A model generated the notes under the pieces. The model was not told where the DNA came from. It saw only the letters and a program-made list of their open reading frames with translations, and did not search any database. A stretch of DNA of 64,000 nucleotides from Halomonas sp. LR3S48 (lineage in GTDB: Bacteria > Pseudomonadota > Gammaproteobacteria > Pseudomonadales > Halomonadaceae), in the NCBI RefSeq assembly GCF_025725665.1, contig NZ_CP107009.1, positions 2,480,001 to 2,544,000 of the forward strand, given 5' to 3'. This document shows positions 1-8,070 of the stretch, in pieces. How positions within the stretch are numbered: position 1 is the stretch's first letter; the number at the start of each line of letters is the position of its first letter. Made by a program: the position numbers and the translations under genes.

Positions 1-42
1 GCCGCACCCTTCAGCGCAAGCTGCAGAAGCGACCGGTGCGGC
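1..42 (-). terminator. Possible terminator hairpin after bdhA
   Basis: GCCGCACC at 1-8 pairs with GGTGCGGC at 35-42, and the intervening bases can extend the stem (CTTC near 9-12 with GAAG near 26-29). It lies just past the stop of the minus-strand dehydrogenase gene. Any T-tract would lie beyond the window edge, so it cannot be confirmed as a terminator. Confidence 0.35.
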
Positions 43-47
43 GGTAA

Positions 48-821
48 TTATTGAGCTGTCCAGCCCAAATCGATATTCCAACTCGAGCCGGTCACCGCAC
101 CCGCCGCGTCAGAGGCCAGGTAAGCGACCAGCCCCGACACCTCCTCGGGCTCGATCAGGCGCTTGACCGCGGCGTTCTTGAGCATGACCTGCTCCACCAC
201 GTCCTGTTCGTTCATGCCGTGCAGCCGGGCCTGATCGGATATCTGATTCTCCACCAGCGGTGTCTTGACGTAGGCCGGGCAGATGGCATTGGCAGTGATC
301 CCCTGGGAGCCGCCCTCCAGCGCCGCCGTCTTGGTCAGCCCGATCATGCCGTGCTTGGCGCTGATGTAGGCCGACTTCCCCGGCGAAGCGACCTGGGCAT
401 GCACCGAGGCGATATTGACGATCCGCCCCCAGCCATTCTGGCGCATCGAGGGCCACGCCGCCTGGGTCAACAGGAAAGGCGCCGTCAGCATCAGGTCGAT
501 GATCTGGCGCCACTTGGCCTCTGGAAAATCCTCGATCGGCGACACGTGCTGGATGCCGGCATTGTTGACCAGAATATCGACCCGGCCGAAGCGTTTGATG
601 GCCTCCGCCACGGCGGCCTTGCATGCCTCGCCGTCGGTGAGATCGGCCTGGAAGAACGCCGCACCGACGGCATCGGCCTTCTCCTTGGCCTGATCGTTGA
701 AATCGACGCCCAGCACTTGATGGCCGAGCTCGCGAAACTGGCGAACCACTGCCTCGCCGATACCGCTGGCGGTTCCCGTCACCAGAGCGACGCGTGGCAC
801 GGAGTTCGTTGCATTGGTCAT
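48..821 (-). CDS. bdhA: 3-hydroxybutyrate dehydrogenase (SDR family)
   Basis: A 257-residue short-chain dehydrogenase, probably oxidising (R)-3-hydroxybutyrate to acetoacetate with NAD+ in PHB/ketone-body use. The N-terminal Rossmann motif TGTASGIGEAV is near residue 16, the NNAG motif near residue 86, and the catalytic Ser-Tyr-Lys triad follows (IASVHA, then YISAKHG). C-terminal NIDLGWTAQ is typical of the BdhA branch. The ATG at 821 has an AAGGA ribosome site 7 bases upstream. The scoAB CoA-transferase genes about 3 kb away would act on its product acetoacetate. Another SDR specificity cannot be excluded from sequence alone. Confidence 0.88.
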   Translation of the reverse strand: MTNATNSVPRVALVTGTASGIGEAVVRQFRELGHQVLGVDFNDQAKEKADAVGAAFFQADLTDGEACKAAVAEAIKRFGRVDILVNNAGIQHVSPIEDFPEAKWRQIIDLMLTAPFLLTQAAWPSMRQNGWGRIVNIASVHAQVASPGKSAYISAKHGMIGLTKTAALEGGSQGITANAICPAYVKTPLVENQISDQARLHGMNEQDVVEQVMLKNAAVKRLIEPEEVSGLVAYLASDAAGAVTGSSWNIDLGWTAQ

Positions 822-904
822 GGGTAAATCCTTCTACACGACGTTGGGAAAGCCGCCTCCAGCATAAGCCCGGGGCGGCGACCAGAGCCAGCCAGACCAT
901 GGCC

Positions 905-1351
905 TCACATTGCGCCTTCCGGCGTCATGACCCTATCCATCAAGCGCTGTGCCAGACGGCTTCCCTCCTCGCGGGACTCGAGATCGGAGAGATCGTCGAG
1001 CAGTTCGCAGCGCCACAGCCAGAGGCCCTCCTCCAGCACTTCGGCGACGAAGGGATAACGGCCCGAGGGCAGCGCGAAGGCGCGTCGCTCCCCCTCGGCG
1101 GGTGCCGCCGCACTACCGAAGATCGGGAACAGCACCAGCGACAGCGAAACGGGACTGATCAGGGCACCGACCAGGTAGTCGCGCCCCGCCGACCCGATGC
1201 CATCGTCGGGACAAGCCTGAAAGCACAGGGCATCGGCATCGAGATGGGGGTTGGCGTTCGGTGAGGTCTCGAGCGCAGCGCCAAACCGCTGCTTCCAGGC
1301 CTGGGTCATCTCGAGCAGGCGCCGGTACTGCTCGGGCGTCGGGGCCAGCAT
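905..1351 (-). CDS. HybE-like ([NiFe]-hydrogenase assembly chaperone family) orphan protein
   Basis: A 148-residue soluble protein. Its layout matches the HybE family: an N-terminal helix, a segment NPHLDADALCF followed by LVGALISPVSLSLVLFP, then FALPSGRYPFVAEV and a C-terminal WRCELLDDLSDLESREEG helix. In hydrogenase operons HybE proteins help mature or dock the large subunit. No hydrogenase, hyp or hup gene is visible here, so this copy is separated from its classical context and its substrate is unknown. An AAGGAG ribosome site lies 6 bases before the ATG. The family call rests on pattern recognition of these blocks. Confidence 0.6.
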   Translation of the reverse strand: MLAPTPEQYRRLLEMTQAWKQRFGAALETSPNANPHLDADALCFQACPDDGIGSAGRDYLVGALISPVSLSLVLFPIFGSAAAPAEGERRAFALPSGRYPFVAEVLEEGLWLWRCELLDDLSDLESREEGSRLAQRLMDRVMTPEGAM

Positions 1352-1445
1352 GACACACTCCTTCTAGGCTAATGAGCAGGGATCCATTCGGCATGACGCC
1401 CCACGACTGCTATTCTGGCAGGTCCATGCGCGACGAGGAATGCCC

Positions 1446-2267
1446 ATGCTGCCCCAGCGACGCCTAGAGCTGGCCGTCTCCATCGCCCGGGAAGCCGGGG
1501 AGCGAATCGTGGAGGCCAGGCAAAGCCAGACCTTCAACCAGCAGTTCAAGAGCGGCCAGGAACTGGTCACCGACGTGGACGTGGCCGTGGACACCCTGAT
1601 CAGTGAACGCCTGGAGGCCAGCCTGCCCGGTGAGCAACGCCTCAGCGAAGAGCTCGCACCGGACCGCGAGGTGATGCGCACGGCCGATGCGCTCTGGGTC
1701 ATCGACCCGATCGACGGCACCGTCAACTTTGCCCATGGTTTGCACCATGTGGCCGTGTCCATCGCCTGGGTCAGCGAGGGCAAGACCCGCCTGGGGGTGG
1801 TGCATGCCCCCTTCCTTGGCGAGACCTACACCGCGCTCTACGGACAAGGGGCCTGGCGCAACGGCAAGCCGATTCACGCCAGCCGTACCACCAACCTCGA
1901 GCGGTGCCTGGTGGGCACCGGCTTCCCCTACCGACGCGACAGCCGCCCGCCATTGATGCGCCGCCTGGTGGCCATCCTGGAACACTGCCAGGATGTACGG
2001 CGCAACGGTTCGGCCGCCCTCGACCTGTGCGACGTGGCTTGCGGCCGCCTCGATGCCTACTACGAAAGCGTGTCGCCCTGGGACTTCGCCGCCGGGGTGC
2101 TGATCGCACGCGAGGCCGGCGCCCGTACCGGACATTTGTACCCTTGCCCGGAGGGTATTCCAGGCGATCTCTACGGTGAGAACCTGCTGGTCAGCGCCCC
2201 CGAGATACATGCCGAGCTCGGCGACCTGCTGCGCGCGGCCGATGCCAACGAACTCAGGTCGTACTGA
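1446..2267 (+). CDS. Inositol monophosphatase family protein (SuhB-like)
   Basis: A 273-residue Mg2+-dependent sugar-phosphate phosphatase of the inositol monophosphatase superfamily. The metal-binding motif DPIDGTVNFAHG is near residue 86 and the second motif SPWDFAAG near residue 215; the acidic LSEELAPD supplies the upstream Glu. Two in-frame ATGs occur at 1440 and 1446. GAGGA directly abuts the first and is 6 bases from the second, so 1446 is preferred. Substrate could be inositol-1-phosphate, 3'-phosphoadenosine phosphate or another phosphate ester. The gene stands alone on the plus strand, divergent from the HybE-like gene. Confidence 0.88.
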   Translation: MLPQRRLELAVSIAREAGERIVEARQSQTFNQQFKSGQELVTDVDVAVDTLISERLEASLPGEQRLSEELAPDREVMRTADALWVIDPIDGTVNFAHGLHHVAVSIAWVSEGKTRLGVVHAPFLGETYTALYGQGAWRNGKPIHASRTTNLERCLVGTGFPYRRDSRPPLMRRLVAILEHCQDVRRNGSAALDLCDVACGRLDAYYESVSPWDFAAGVLIAREAGARTGHLYPCPEGIPGDLYGENLLVSAPEIHAELGDLLRAADANELRSY

Positions 2268-2384
2268 TTCATTCGGCGGCAGCGCGATAGCATCCCCCAA
2301 TCGGCCCCCTAGCAGCCTGCTATTGGCCCCTTGTCCTTCCATCCGTCACAATAGCGCCAGGAAAATATCTTCAGGAGAGTTTTT

Positions 2385-2645
2385 ATGTTCGTGGTCATCT
2401 TCGGTCGTCCCGGCTGCCCCTTCTGCGTTCGTGCCCAGCAGCTCGCCGAGAGCCTGGAACGTGCCAATGTCATCGAAGGGCATCGCTACGTGGATATCTG
2501 GGCCGAAGGTATCAGCAAGGCCGATCTGGAGAAGACCATTGGCAAGCCGGTCTCGACCGTTCCGCAGGTGTTCATCGACCAGACCCACGTCGGTGGCTTC
2601 ACCGAGTTCGACCAATATGTCCGCGAGAATGCCCTCATGGCATGA
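2385..2645 (+). CDS. grxA: Glutaredoxin, GrxA family
   Basis: An 86-residue glutaredoxin with a CPFC active site at residues 11-14 after the first beta strand (VVIFGRPG). The cis-proline motif TVPQVFID and glycine motif HVGGFTEF bind glutathione. Length and the GrxA-specific insertion fit GrxA (E. coli Grx1, 85 residues), which reduces ribonucleotide reductase and protein disulfides in the cytoplasm. A strong AGGAGAG ribosome site precedes the ATG. It appears to be a single-gene unit. Confidence 0.92.
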   Translation: MFVVIFGRPGCPFCVRAQQLAESLERANVIEGHRYVDIWAEGISKADLEKTIGKPVSTVPQVFIDQTHVGGFTEFDQYVRENALMA

Positions 2646-2723
2646 CCCGCACCGCCTGCCTGAGCCGGGGCGCTGCCTCGGCCTGCCGTCATCGTTCATT
2701 TCCCGTTTAACGTTCTTCCCGCG

Positions 2724-2754
2724 TTGAAAGCCGTTCTCGGCCAGCCCCTATACT
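2724..2754 (+). promoter_or_regulatory. Weak candidate sigma-70 promoter before the DUF1338-like gene
   Basis: TTGAAA at 2724-2729 and TATACT at 2749-2754 resemble -35 and -10 boxes, but the 19-base spacer is long. They lie 44 bases upstream of the next start codon. Confidence 0.3.
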
Positions 2755-2797
2755 GAGGTCTAATGCGCAAGCGCATCTGGACAAAAGGAACGGCACG

Positions 2798-3565
2798 ATG
2801 CAAAGGGAAGAATTCCTTCAGCAACTCTGGCTCGACTACATCCATCAGCACCCGGACGTGGGGATGCTGCGCCTGTGGCCGACGGATGCACCGGCAGAGT
2901 ATCTGACGCTTCTCACCCTCAATCAGCCTCCCTTTGCCGCCGAGGACCTGCTGCCGACGCTGGGCCATCTCGGCTATCGTCCCGTGCACCGCTACGCCAT
3001 GGCCGACCGCGGGCTGCTGGTGTCCCTGCTGGCGCCCCCCGACAGTGGCACTTGGCTGGTGCTGGCAGAACTGCAGCTCAGCAGCCTGTCGCGAGTGCCG
3101 CATGACGAACTCGCCGAATTGGTGAGCCGCACCCACCCCCGGGATACCCGCGGCAAGAACCTGCTGAGCCGCGGCCGCCCCTGGCCCATGCCCAGTTGGA
3201 ACGTCTATCGCTCGTTATATGATGCCCACCCCCTGGCGGCCTGGTTCGCCGTCATGGGGCCGAGCGTGCATCACGCCGGCTTCGACTGCGAACGCCTCGG
3301 CAGCAGCTTCGAAGCCCTTGATGCCGCCCTGGCGGCTGCCGGCCTCGAGGGCAGCGAAGATCGTCATCAGGGGGTCTTCCCGGTATCGCCGCTGCTCAAG
3401 TATCGCTTCTACCCCACCTGCTCGCAGCGCCTGGCCTTCTCCGAGGGGGATGAGCATCGCATCTGCCTGGGCGGCCTGGCCCTGATTCAGAAGCGCCTGA
3501 GCAGCGACCACGAGCGTGCCGTAGAGCTGTTGTTACCCCATCATACGCGCTGCGAGCTCACCTGA
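2798..3565 (+). CDS. DUF1338-like protein (short form)
   Basis: A 255-residue cytoplasmic protein resembling the DUF1338/HglS family (metal-dependent 2-oxoadipate dioxygenase/decarboxylase and relatives). The N-terminal LQQLWLDYIHQHP block, the LVLAELQLSSLS block and the AAWFAVMGPSVHHAGFD block line up with family landmarks. Members usually carry a metal-binding His in an early NDHxAFRTF motif; here the corresponding stretch reads EYLTLLTLN, so that His seems missing. The protein may therefore be inactive or use other ligands. The ribosome site AAAGGAA precedes the ATG. Family assignment is by motif recall only and is moderate. Confidence 0.5.
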   Translation: MQREEFLQQLWLDYIHQHPDVGMLRLWPTDAPAEYLTLLTLNQPPFAAEDLLPTLGHLGYRPVHRYAMADRGLLVSLLAPPDSGTWLVLAELQLSSLSRVPHDELAELVSRTHPRDTRGKNLLSRGRPWPMPSWNVYRSLYDAHPLAAWFAVMGPSVHHAGFDCERLGSSFEALDAALAAAGLEGSEDRHQGVFPVSPLLKYRFYPTCSQRLAFSEGDEHRICLGGLALIQKRLSSDHERAVELLLPHHTRCELT

Positions 3566-3695
3566 ACCGATCTGCTGGCGTTATCCACAGAAACTGTGGA
3601 TAACGCTGTGCAAGACACCGTGACAAGCGCCAGCGGCCCCAATAACGACGCCCTTCACTTTACGCTGATCATAAAACCATCACGTATTGAAACGT

Positions 3696-3722
3696 AAAGG
3701 CCCGGGCAGAACCCGGGCCTTT
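3696..3722. terminator. Bidirectional terminator between the DUF1338-like gene and scoB
   Basis: AAAGGCCCGGG at 3696-3706 pairs perfectly with CCCGGGCCTTT at 3712-3722 across a 5-base loop. The stem ends in A/T runs that supply a short U tract in either direction. It lies between two convergent genes. Confidence 0.75.
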
Positions 3723-3740
3723 GCTCTACCTCTGATTGCC

Positions 3741-4400
3741 TCAAGCGAAGTTCATTTCCGGCACGTGATCGGGCACGATCAGCTTGCCGGCGGTCTTCTC
3801 GACGATCTCCTCGACGCTGACCCCCGGGGCACGCTCCTTGAGGATGAAAGTGCCGTTCTCGATTTCAAGGTAGGCGAGATCGGTGAGTACCCGGTTGATG
3901 CAACCGGCACCGGTCAGCGGCAGCGTGCATTTTTCGAGCAGCTTGGATTCGCCATGCTTGGAGGCATGGGTCATGGTGCAGATGATGTTTTCGGCGCCGG
4001 CCACCAGGTCCATGGCGCCGCCCATGCCCTTGATCAGCTTGCCGGGCACCATCCAGGAGGCGATATTGCCCTCCTGATCGACCTCGAAGGCGCCGAGCAC
4101 GGTCAGGTCGACGTGGCCGCCACGGATCATGGCGAAGGATTGGGCCGAATCGAAGATGGCCGCCCCCAGGCGCGCGGTCACGGTCTGTTTGCCGGCGTTG
4201 ATCATGTCGGGATCGACCTCGTCCTCGGTGGGAAAGCGTCCCATCCCGAGCAGGCCATTCTCCGATTGCAGCATCACATCGATGCCCTCCGGCACATAGT
4301 TGGCCACCAGGGTGGGAATGCCGATCCCCAGGTTGACGTAGAAGCCGTCCTTCAGTTCTTGCGCCACACGCTGTGCCATCTGTTCACGAGTCAGTGCCAT
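3741..4400 (-). CDS. scoB: 3-oxoacid CoA-transferase subunit B
   Basis: A 219-residue beta subunit of succinyl-CoA:3-oxoacid CoA-transferase, which moves CoA from succinyl-CoA to acetoacetate. The catalytic-glutamate motif is SENGLLGMG near residue 86 (Glu forms the CoA thioester). The glycine-rich GIGIPTLVANYVP segment is at residue 26 on. The gene follows subunit A by 69 bases and has an AGAGGC ribosome site, so the two are co-transcribed. AtoA-type specificity for other acyl-CoA is possible, but the pairing with a hydroxybutyrate dehydrogenase nearby supports acetoacetate use. Confidence 0.92.
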   Translation of the reverse strand: MALTREQMAQRVAQELKDGFYVNLGIGIPTLVANYVPEGIDVMLQSENGLLGMGRFPTEDEVDPDMINAGKQTVTARLGAAIFDSAQSFAMIRGGHVDLTVLGAFEVDQEGNIASWMVPGKLIKGMGGAMDLVAGAENIICTMTHASKHGESKLLEKCTLPLTGAGCINRVLTDLAYLEIENGTFILKERAPGVSVEEIVEKTAGKLIVPDHVPEMNFA

Positions 4401-4469
4401 CTTTTTTGCCTCTTGTGTTCGGTGGAGAAGCGAGACCGGCCTCAGCCGGCGTGGGAAGCGGCGTCGGGT

Positions 4470-5171
4470 TCAACCCTCGCGCACGGTGCGCTTCTCGATA
4501 CGCTTCTCGAAAGTGCCCTGAATGATGCGGTCGACATAGATGCCCGGGGTGTGGATCTGATCGGGGCGAAGCTCGCCCGGCTCGACGATCTCCTCGACCT
4601 CCACCACGGTGACCTTGCCGCAGGTGGCGGCCAGCGGGTTGAAGTTCTGGGCGGTATCGCGGTAGATCACGTTACCGTAGCGGTCGGCCTTCCAGCCCTT
4701 GACGATGGCAAAATCGGCGTGAAACGCCTCCTCGAGAATGTAATGGCGTCCGTTGAACTCGCGCACTTCCTTGCCCTCGCCGATGGGCGTGCCGTAACCG
4801 GTGGCGGTATAGAAGGCGGGAATGCCGGCCCCACCAGCGCGCATCTTCTCGGCCAGGGTCCCCTGCGGCGTCAGGATCACCTCGATCTCGTCGTTGAGCA
4901 TCTGCTGCTCGAACAGGGCGTTCTCGCCCACGTAGGAGGCGTAGAATCGCTTGATCTGCTTTTCTTCCAGCAGCACGCCCAAGCCGAAGCCATCGACACC
5001 ACAGTTGTTGGAGATGACGGTCAGGTCCTTGACGCCGCGGCGCTTGACCTCGGCGATCAGGTTCTCGGGGATGCCACACAGGCCGAAGCCACCGGCAACC
5101 ACGGTCATGCCGCTTTCGATGCCTGCCATTGCGTCTTCGTAGGAGTACACGCGCTTGTCGAATCCGGACAT
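4470..5171 (-). CDS. scoA: 3-oxoacid CoA-transferase subunit A
   Basis: A 233-residue alpha subunit of the CoA-transferase. The CoA-binding motif [13 protein letters not shown] is near residue 27, with the [11 protein letters not shown] block and [19 protein letters not shown] downstream, as in ScoA proteins. A GAGGC ribosome site lies 7 bases before the ATG. The promoter must lie in the 132-base AT-rich region shared with the divergent LysR gene, whose product is the likely regulator. Confidence 0.92.
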   Translation of the reverse strand: MSGFDKRVYSYEDAMAGIESGMTVVAGGFGLCGIPENLIAEVKRRGVKDLTVISNNCGVDGFGLGVLLEEKQIKRFYASYVGENALFEQQMLNDEIEVILTPQGTLAEKMRAGGAGIPAFYTATGYGTPIGEGKEVREFNGRHYILEEAFHADFAIVKGWKADRYGNVIYRDTAQNFNPLAATCGKVTVVEVEEIVEPGELRPDQIHTPGIYVDRIIQGTFEKRIEKRTVREG

Positions 5172-5263
5172 CGCAAAGCCTCGTCTTGTTGTGAATGGGT
5201 ACGGAAATGACGGTACCTGATCAGTGTTGACCTGCCCAATATATTTGTTAAGTTTGTTTTTTT

Positions 5264-5275
5264 TATCAATTGATA
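5264..5275. promoter_or_regulatory. 12-bp perfect palindrome in the scoA/LysR divergent region
   Basis: TATCAATTGATA is a perfect palindrome placed 28 bases before the LysR start and 93 bases before scoA. Its position in an AT-rich divergent region fits an operator for the LysR protein or another dimeric repressor. No binding data can be inferred. Confidence 0.4.
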
Positions 5276-5303
5276 TGAATCATTTATAAAACGGGCCACT
5301 CCT

Positions 5304-6197
5304 ATGACCGTCAAGCAGCTTCGCGCCTTCCTCGCCGTGGCCCAGACCCTCAGCTTCACCCAGGCCTGCGAGCGGTTGCACCTGTCGCAACCGGCCCTGA
5401 GCCTTGCCATCAAGGGGCTCGAAGAGACCCTGGGCGGCCCGCTGTTGATTCGCAGCACACGTAGCGTTCGCCTCACTCCGGAGGGCGAGATCCTGGTACC
5501 GCTGGCCAAGCGCCTGCTGGCCGACTGGGACAACGCCGAGGAGTTGCTGCGTCAGCGCTTTACCCTCCAGCTCGGCCGGGTGGCGCTGGCCGCCATGCCC
5601 TCCATCGCCTGCAATCGACTGCCCCGGGCATTGAGACGTTTTCGCGAGCGCTTCCCACGGGTCAACGTGACGGTGCACGATGTGATCAACGAACAGGTTA
5701 TCGACATGGTGCGCCGCCAGCAGGTCGAGCTGGGCATCGCCTTCGAGCCGGAAACCCGCGAAGGAATCGACTTCCTGCCGCTGTTCGACGACACCTTCGT
5801 TGCCGTGCTGCCCCCGGACTCGCCCCTCGCCTCCGCCGAGTCCGTCGACTGGAAGGCCCTTCTGGTGCATGACTTCATCACCCTGCAGCGCCCCTCCATG
5901 GTGCGCATCCTGCTGGAGCAGGCCCTGGCACGCCAGCACACCGAGCTGCCGGTCGCGTTCGAGAGCCACCAGCTCGCCACGGTCGGCCGCATGGTGGCAA
6001 GCGGCTTGGGCGTCAGCGCCGTCCCTTCACTGTGCCGCGAGCAGATGCATGAGCTCGGCGCCCGCTGCGTACCGCTCTACGACCCGCAGATACGGCGCAC
6101 CGTGGGTGTGGTGCTGGGCGCCGGCCAGGAGCTCTCGATCGCCGCGCGGGCGATGCACGAGGTGCTGCAGACAACCCTGTGCGAAACGTCAGCGTGA
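5304..6197 (+). CDS. LysR-family transcriptional regulator, divergent from scoAB
   Basis: A 297-residue LysR-type regulator. The N-terminal winged helix-turn-helix spans about residues 1-60 (TVKQLRAFLAVAQTLSF, then LHLSQPALSLAIKGLEE). The effector-binding periplasmic-type fold follows from about residue 90 to the C-terminus. Divergent placement next to scoAB is the classic layout for a LysR protein that controls its neighbour, probably in response to a short-chain acid or ketone body. The effector is unknown. No strong ribosome site is visible; a CGGGCC stretch lies about 8 bases upstream. Confidence 0.9.
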   Translation: MTVKQLRAFLAVAQTLSFTQACERLHLSQPALSLAIKGLEETLGGPLLIRSTRSVRLTPEGEILVPLAKRLLADWDNAEELLRQRFTLQLGRVALAAMPSIACNRLPRALRRFRERFPRVNVTVHDVINEQVIDMVRRQQVELGIAFEPETREGIDFLPLFDDTFVAVLPPDSPLASAESVDWKALLVHDFITLQRPSMVRILLEQALARQHTELPVAFESHQLATVGRMVASGLGVSAVPSLCREQMHELGARCVPLYDPQIRRTVGVVLGAGQELSIAARAMHEVLQTTLCETSA

Positions 6198-6294
6198 GTG
6201 CTGGCACTGGGCAGCCTGAGCCTGATCCATTAGCATGTGCGGCTATCGTCAAGAAATGTCACGACGTCGTTGTCGCTATGTCGAGGAGTCAGGA

Positions 6295-7164
6295 ATGTCG
6301 ACCCTGAGAGGGCTCGTCAGCGTACTGCTACTGGTGATCACCACCCTGTTCTGGTCGGTTCCCCTGATCCTGTTGACCTTGCTCAAGCTGATCACGCCGA
6401 CACGTACCCTGCGCCTGGTCGTACTGCGCGGGCTCAATGGCGTTGCCCTGAACTGGATCGGCTGCAATCTGTGGTGGATGCGCCACTGGCTGCAGCCCGA
6501 GCTCAGCGTAACCCTGCCCGAAGGGTTGTCGCCCGATCAGCGCTGGTTGGTGATCTCCAATCACCGCAGTTGGACCGACATCTTCATGCTGCTCATGGTC
6601 CTGCATCGGCGCATACCGATGCCGCGCTTCTTCCTCAAGCAGCAACTCATCTGGATCCCCATCGTGGGGCTGGCCTGGTGGGCACTCGAGTTTCCCTTCA
6701 TGCGCCGCTACAGCCGCGAGCAGGTCGAACGCAACCCACGGCTTGCGCACATCGATCGCAAGGCGACAGAGCGCATGTGCGAGCGCGCCCGAGAAATGCC
6801 GCTGGCCATCTTCAACTTCGTTGAAGGCACGCGATTTACCCCGGCCAAGCGCGACGCGCAAAATAGCCCCTTCCGCCACCTGCTTCGCCCCAAGGCCGGC
6901 GGTGTCGCGCAGGTGCTGAGTCAGCTCGGCGACCAGCTCGACGGTATCCTCGACGTTACGTTGCACTATGCAAACCCGGACCCGACCTTCTGGGGCTTCT
7001 TGTGCGGACGCGAAGGATCGATAACGCTCGAGGCTCGCCGTCTCGAGGTACCGGGCTGGATGCTCGACAGTCGCTACCATGACGACCCGCACTACAAGGA
7101 ACGCTTCCACTCATGGCTCAACGCCCTGTGGCAGGAAAAAGACCAGGCGCTCACATCGCGCTGA
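6295..7164 (+). CDS. PlsC-type acyltransferase (YihG-like)
   Basis: A 289-residue membrane acyltransferase of the lysophosphatidic acid acyltransferase family. One or two N-terminal membrane helices (LVSVLLLVITTLFWS and LILLTLLKLI) come first. The catalytic HX4D motif is NHRSWTDI near residue 81, and the substrate motif is VEGTRFT near residue 177. The YihG/YihE subgroup fits the length. ATG 6295 is preferred over upstream codons because AGGAGTCAGGA lies just before it. It overlaps the following lipoprotein gene by 52 bases, so the two are probably co-transcribed. Exact acyl acceptor is not clear. Confidence 0.85.
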   Translation: MSTLRGLVSVLLLVITTLFWSVPLILLTLLKLITPTRTLRLVVLRGLNGVALNWIGCNLWWMRHWLQPELSVTLPEGLSPDQRWLVISNHRSWTDIFMLLMVLHRRIPMPRFFLKQQLIWIPIVGLAWWALEFPFMRRYSREQVERNPRLAHIDRKATERMCERAREMPLAIFNFVEGTRFTPAKRDAQNSPFRHLLRPKAGGVAQVLSQLGDQLDGILDVTLHYANPDPTFWGFLCGREGSITLEARRLEVPGWMLDSRYHDDPHYKERFHSWLNALWQEKDQALTSR

Positions 7165-8066
7165 CACTGATTTGCGTACTGACGTTGCTGTCGCTCGCCG
7201 GCTGTGCCTCCCCTGGTGGCGAGGTCCAGCGCAGCGGTGATGCCGGCATCGCCGGCAATTGGGTCGTGGTACAGCGCGGCGACACTCTCGGCAGCATCGC
7301 TGCCCGCGCCGACGTGCCGCTCGCCCGGTTGCAGCGCTTCAATCCCGACGTCAACCCCAGCCGGCTGGCCGTCGGCCAGCGCTTGTTGATACCGTCCCAG
7401 CAGGAACGCGCACCCTCCGGCGGCCCCTATCGCTACCAGATCCGACCCGGCGATACCTATTCGGCGGTTGCCCGGCGCTTTGGCACCACGCCGGCGCGGA
7501 TCCAGTCGGCCAATCCCGGAGTCGAACCGACCCGGCTGCGTGTGGGCCAGGTCATTCAGGTGCCCCTGCGCGGTGCTACCGCAGTGGCGGCATCGACCCC
7601 GAGCAGTTCGGGCAACCGCTCGAGCGGCAACTCGACCAGCGCTCCGGCGCGCACCGCCACGCCACCGCCCGCGCCCAGTGCGGTGCCGAACTCGGCGCGC
7701 AACTGGCCCTGGCCGCTGGACGACTACCGCATCGTGCGCGCCTACGGCACGGATACCCATGGCACCCTGCAGCCGATGCTACTGGCCACCAGCCGAGGCG
7801 CTCGAGCCAAGGCCGTCGCCGACGGAGACGTACGCTTCGCCGGCAGCATGCGCCAGCTCGGTCGCGTGGTGATCGTGCACCATGCCGACAACCTGCAGAG
7901 CGTCTATGCCTTGTGCGATACGCTGCTGGTAGACGACGGCGCACGTGTCGCTCGTGGCACACCGCTCTGTGAAGTCGGCTTCAGCAATGCCACGGAGCGC
8001 TTCGACCTGCTGTTCGACATGCGGCTCGGCGGCAAGCCGATCGACCCCCGGCGCGTGCTGCGTTAG
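7113..8066 (+). CDS. LysM/LytM-domain lipoprotein (NlpD-like, degenerate peptidase)
   Basis: A 317-residue outer-membrane lipoprotein. A signal peptide ends in the lipobox LAGC near residue 30. Two LysM repeats (VVVQRGDTLGSIAARADV and YRYQIRPGDTYSAVARRFG) bind peptidoglycan. A Ser/Thr/Ala-Pro linker joins them to a C-terminal LytM (M23) domain. The metal ligands are not conserved: the usual YAH is YALC and the HxH-type end is DLLFDMR. It is probably not an active endopeptidase but an activator of amidases, as NlpD and EnvC are. Its start lies inside the acyltransferase gene. Confidence 0.85.
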   Translation: MAQRPVAGKRPGAHIALTLICVLTLLSLAGCASPGGEVQRSGDAGIAGNWVVVQRGDTLGSIAARADVPLARLQRFNPDVNPSRLAVGQRLLIPSQQERAPSGGPYRYQIRPGDTYSAVARRFGTTPARIQSANPGVEPTRLRVGQVIQVPLRGATAVAASTPSSSGNRSSGNSTSAPARTATPPPAPSAVPNSARNWPWPLDDYRIVRAYGTDTHGTLQPMLLATSRGARAKAVADGDVRFAGSMRQLGRVVIVHHADNLQSVYALCDTLLVDDGARVARGTPLCEVGFSNATERFDLLFDMRLGGKPIDPRRVLR

Positions 8067-8070
8067 TGCC

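Noticed and set aside
3687..5210. Long 507-codon plus-strand open frame
   Set aside because: It is antisense to scoB and scoA, which have clear family motifs; the frame has no recognisable domain and reflects GC-rich codon bias.
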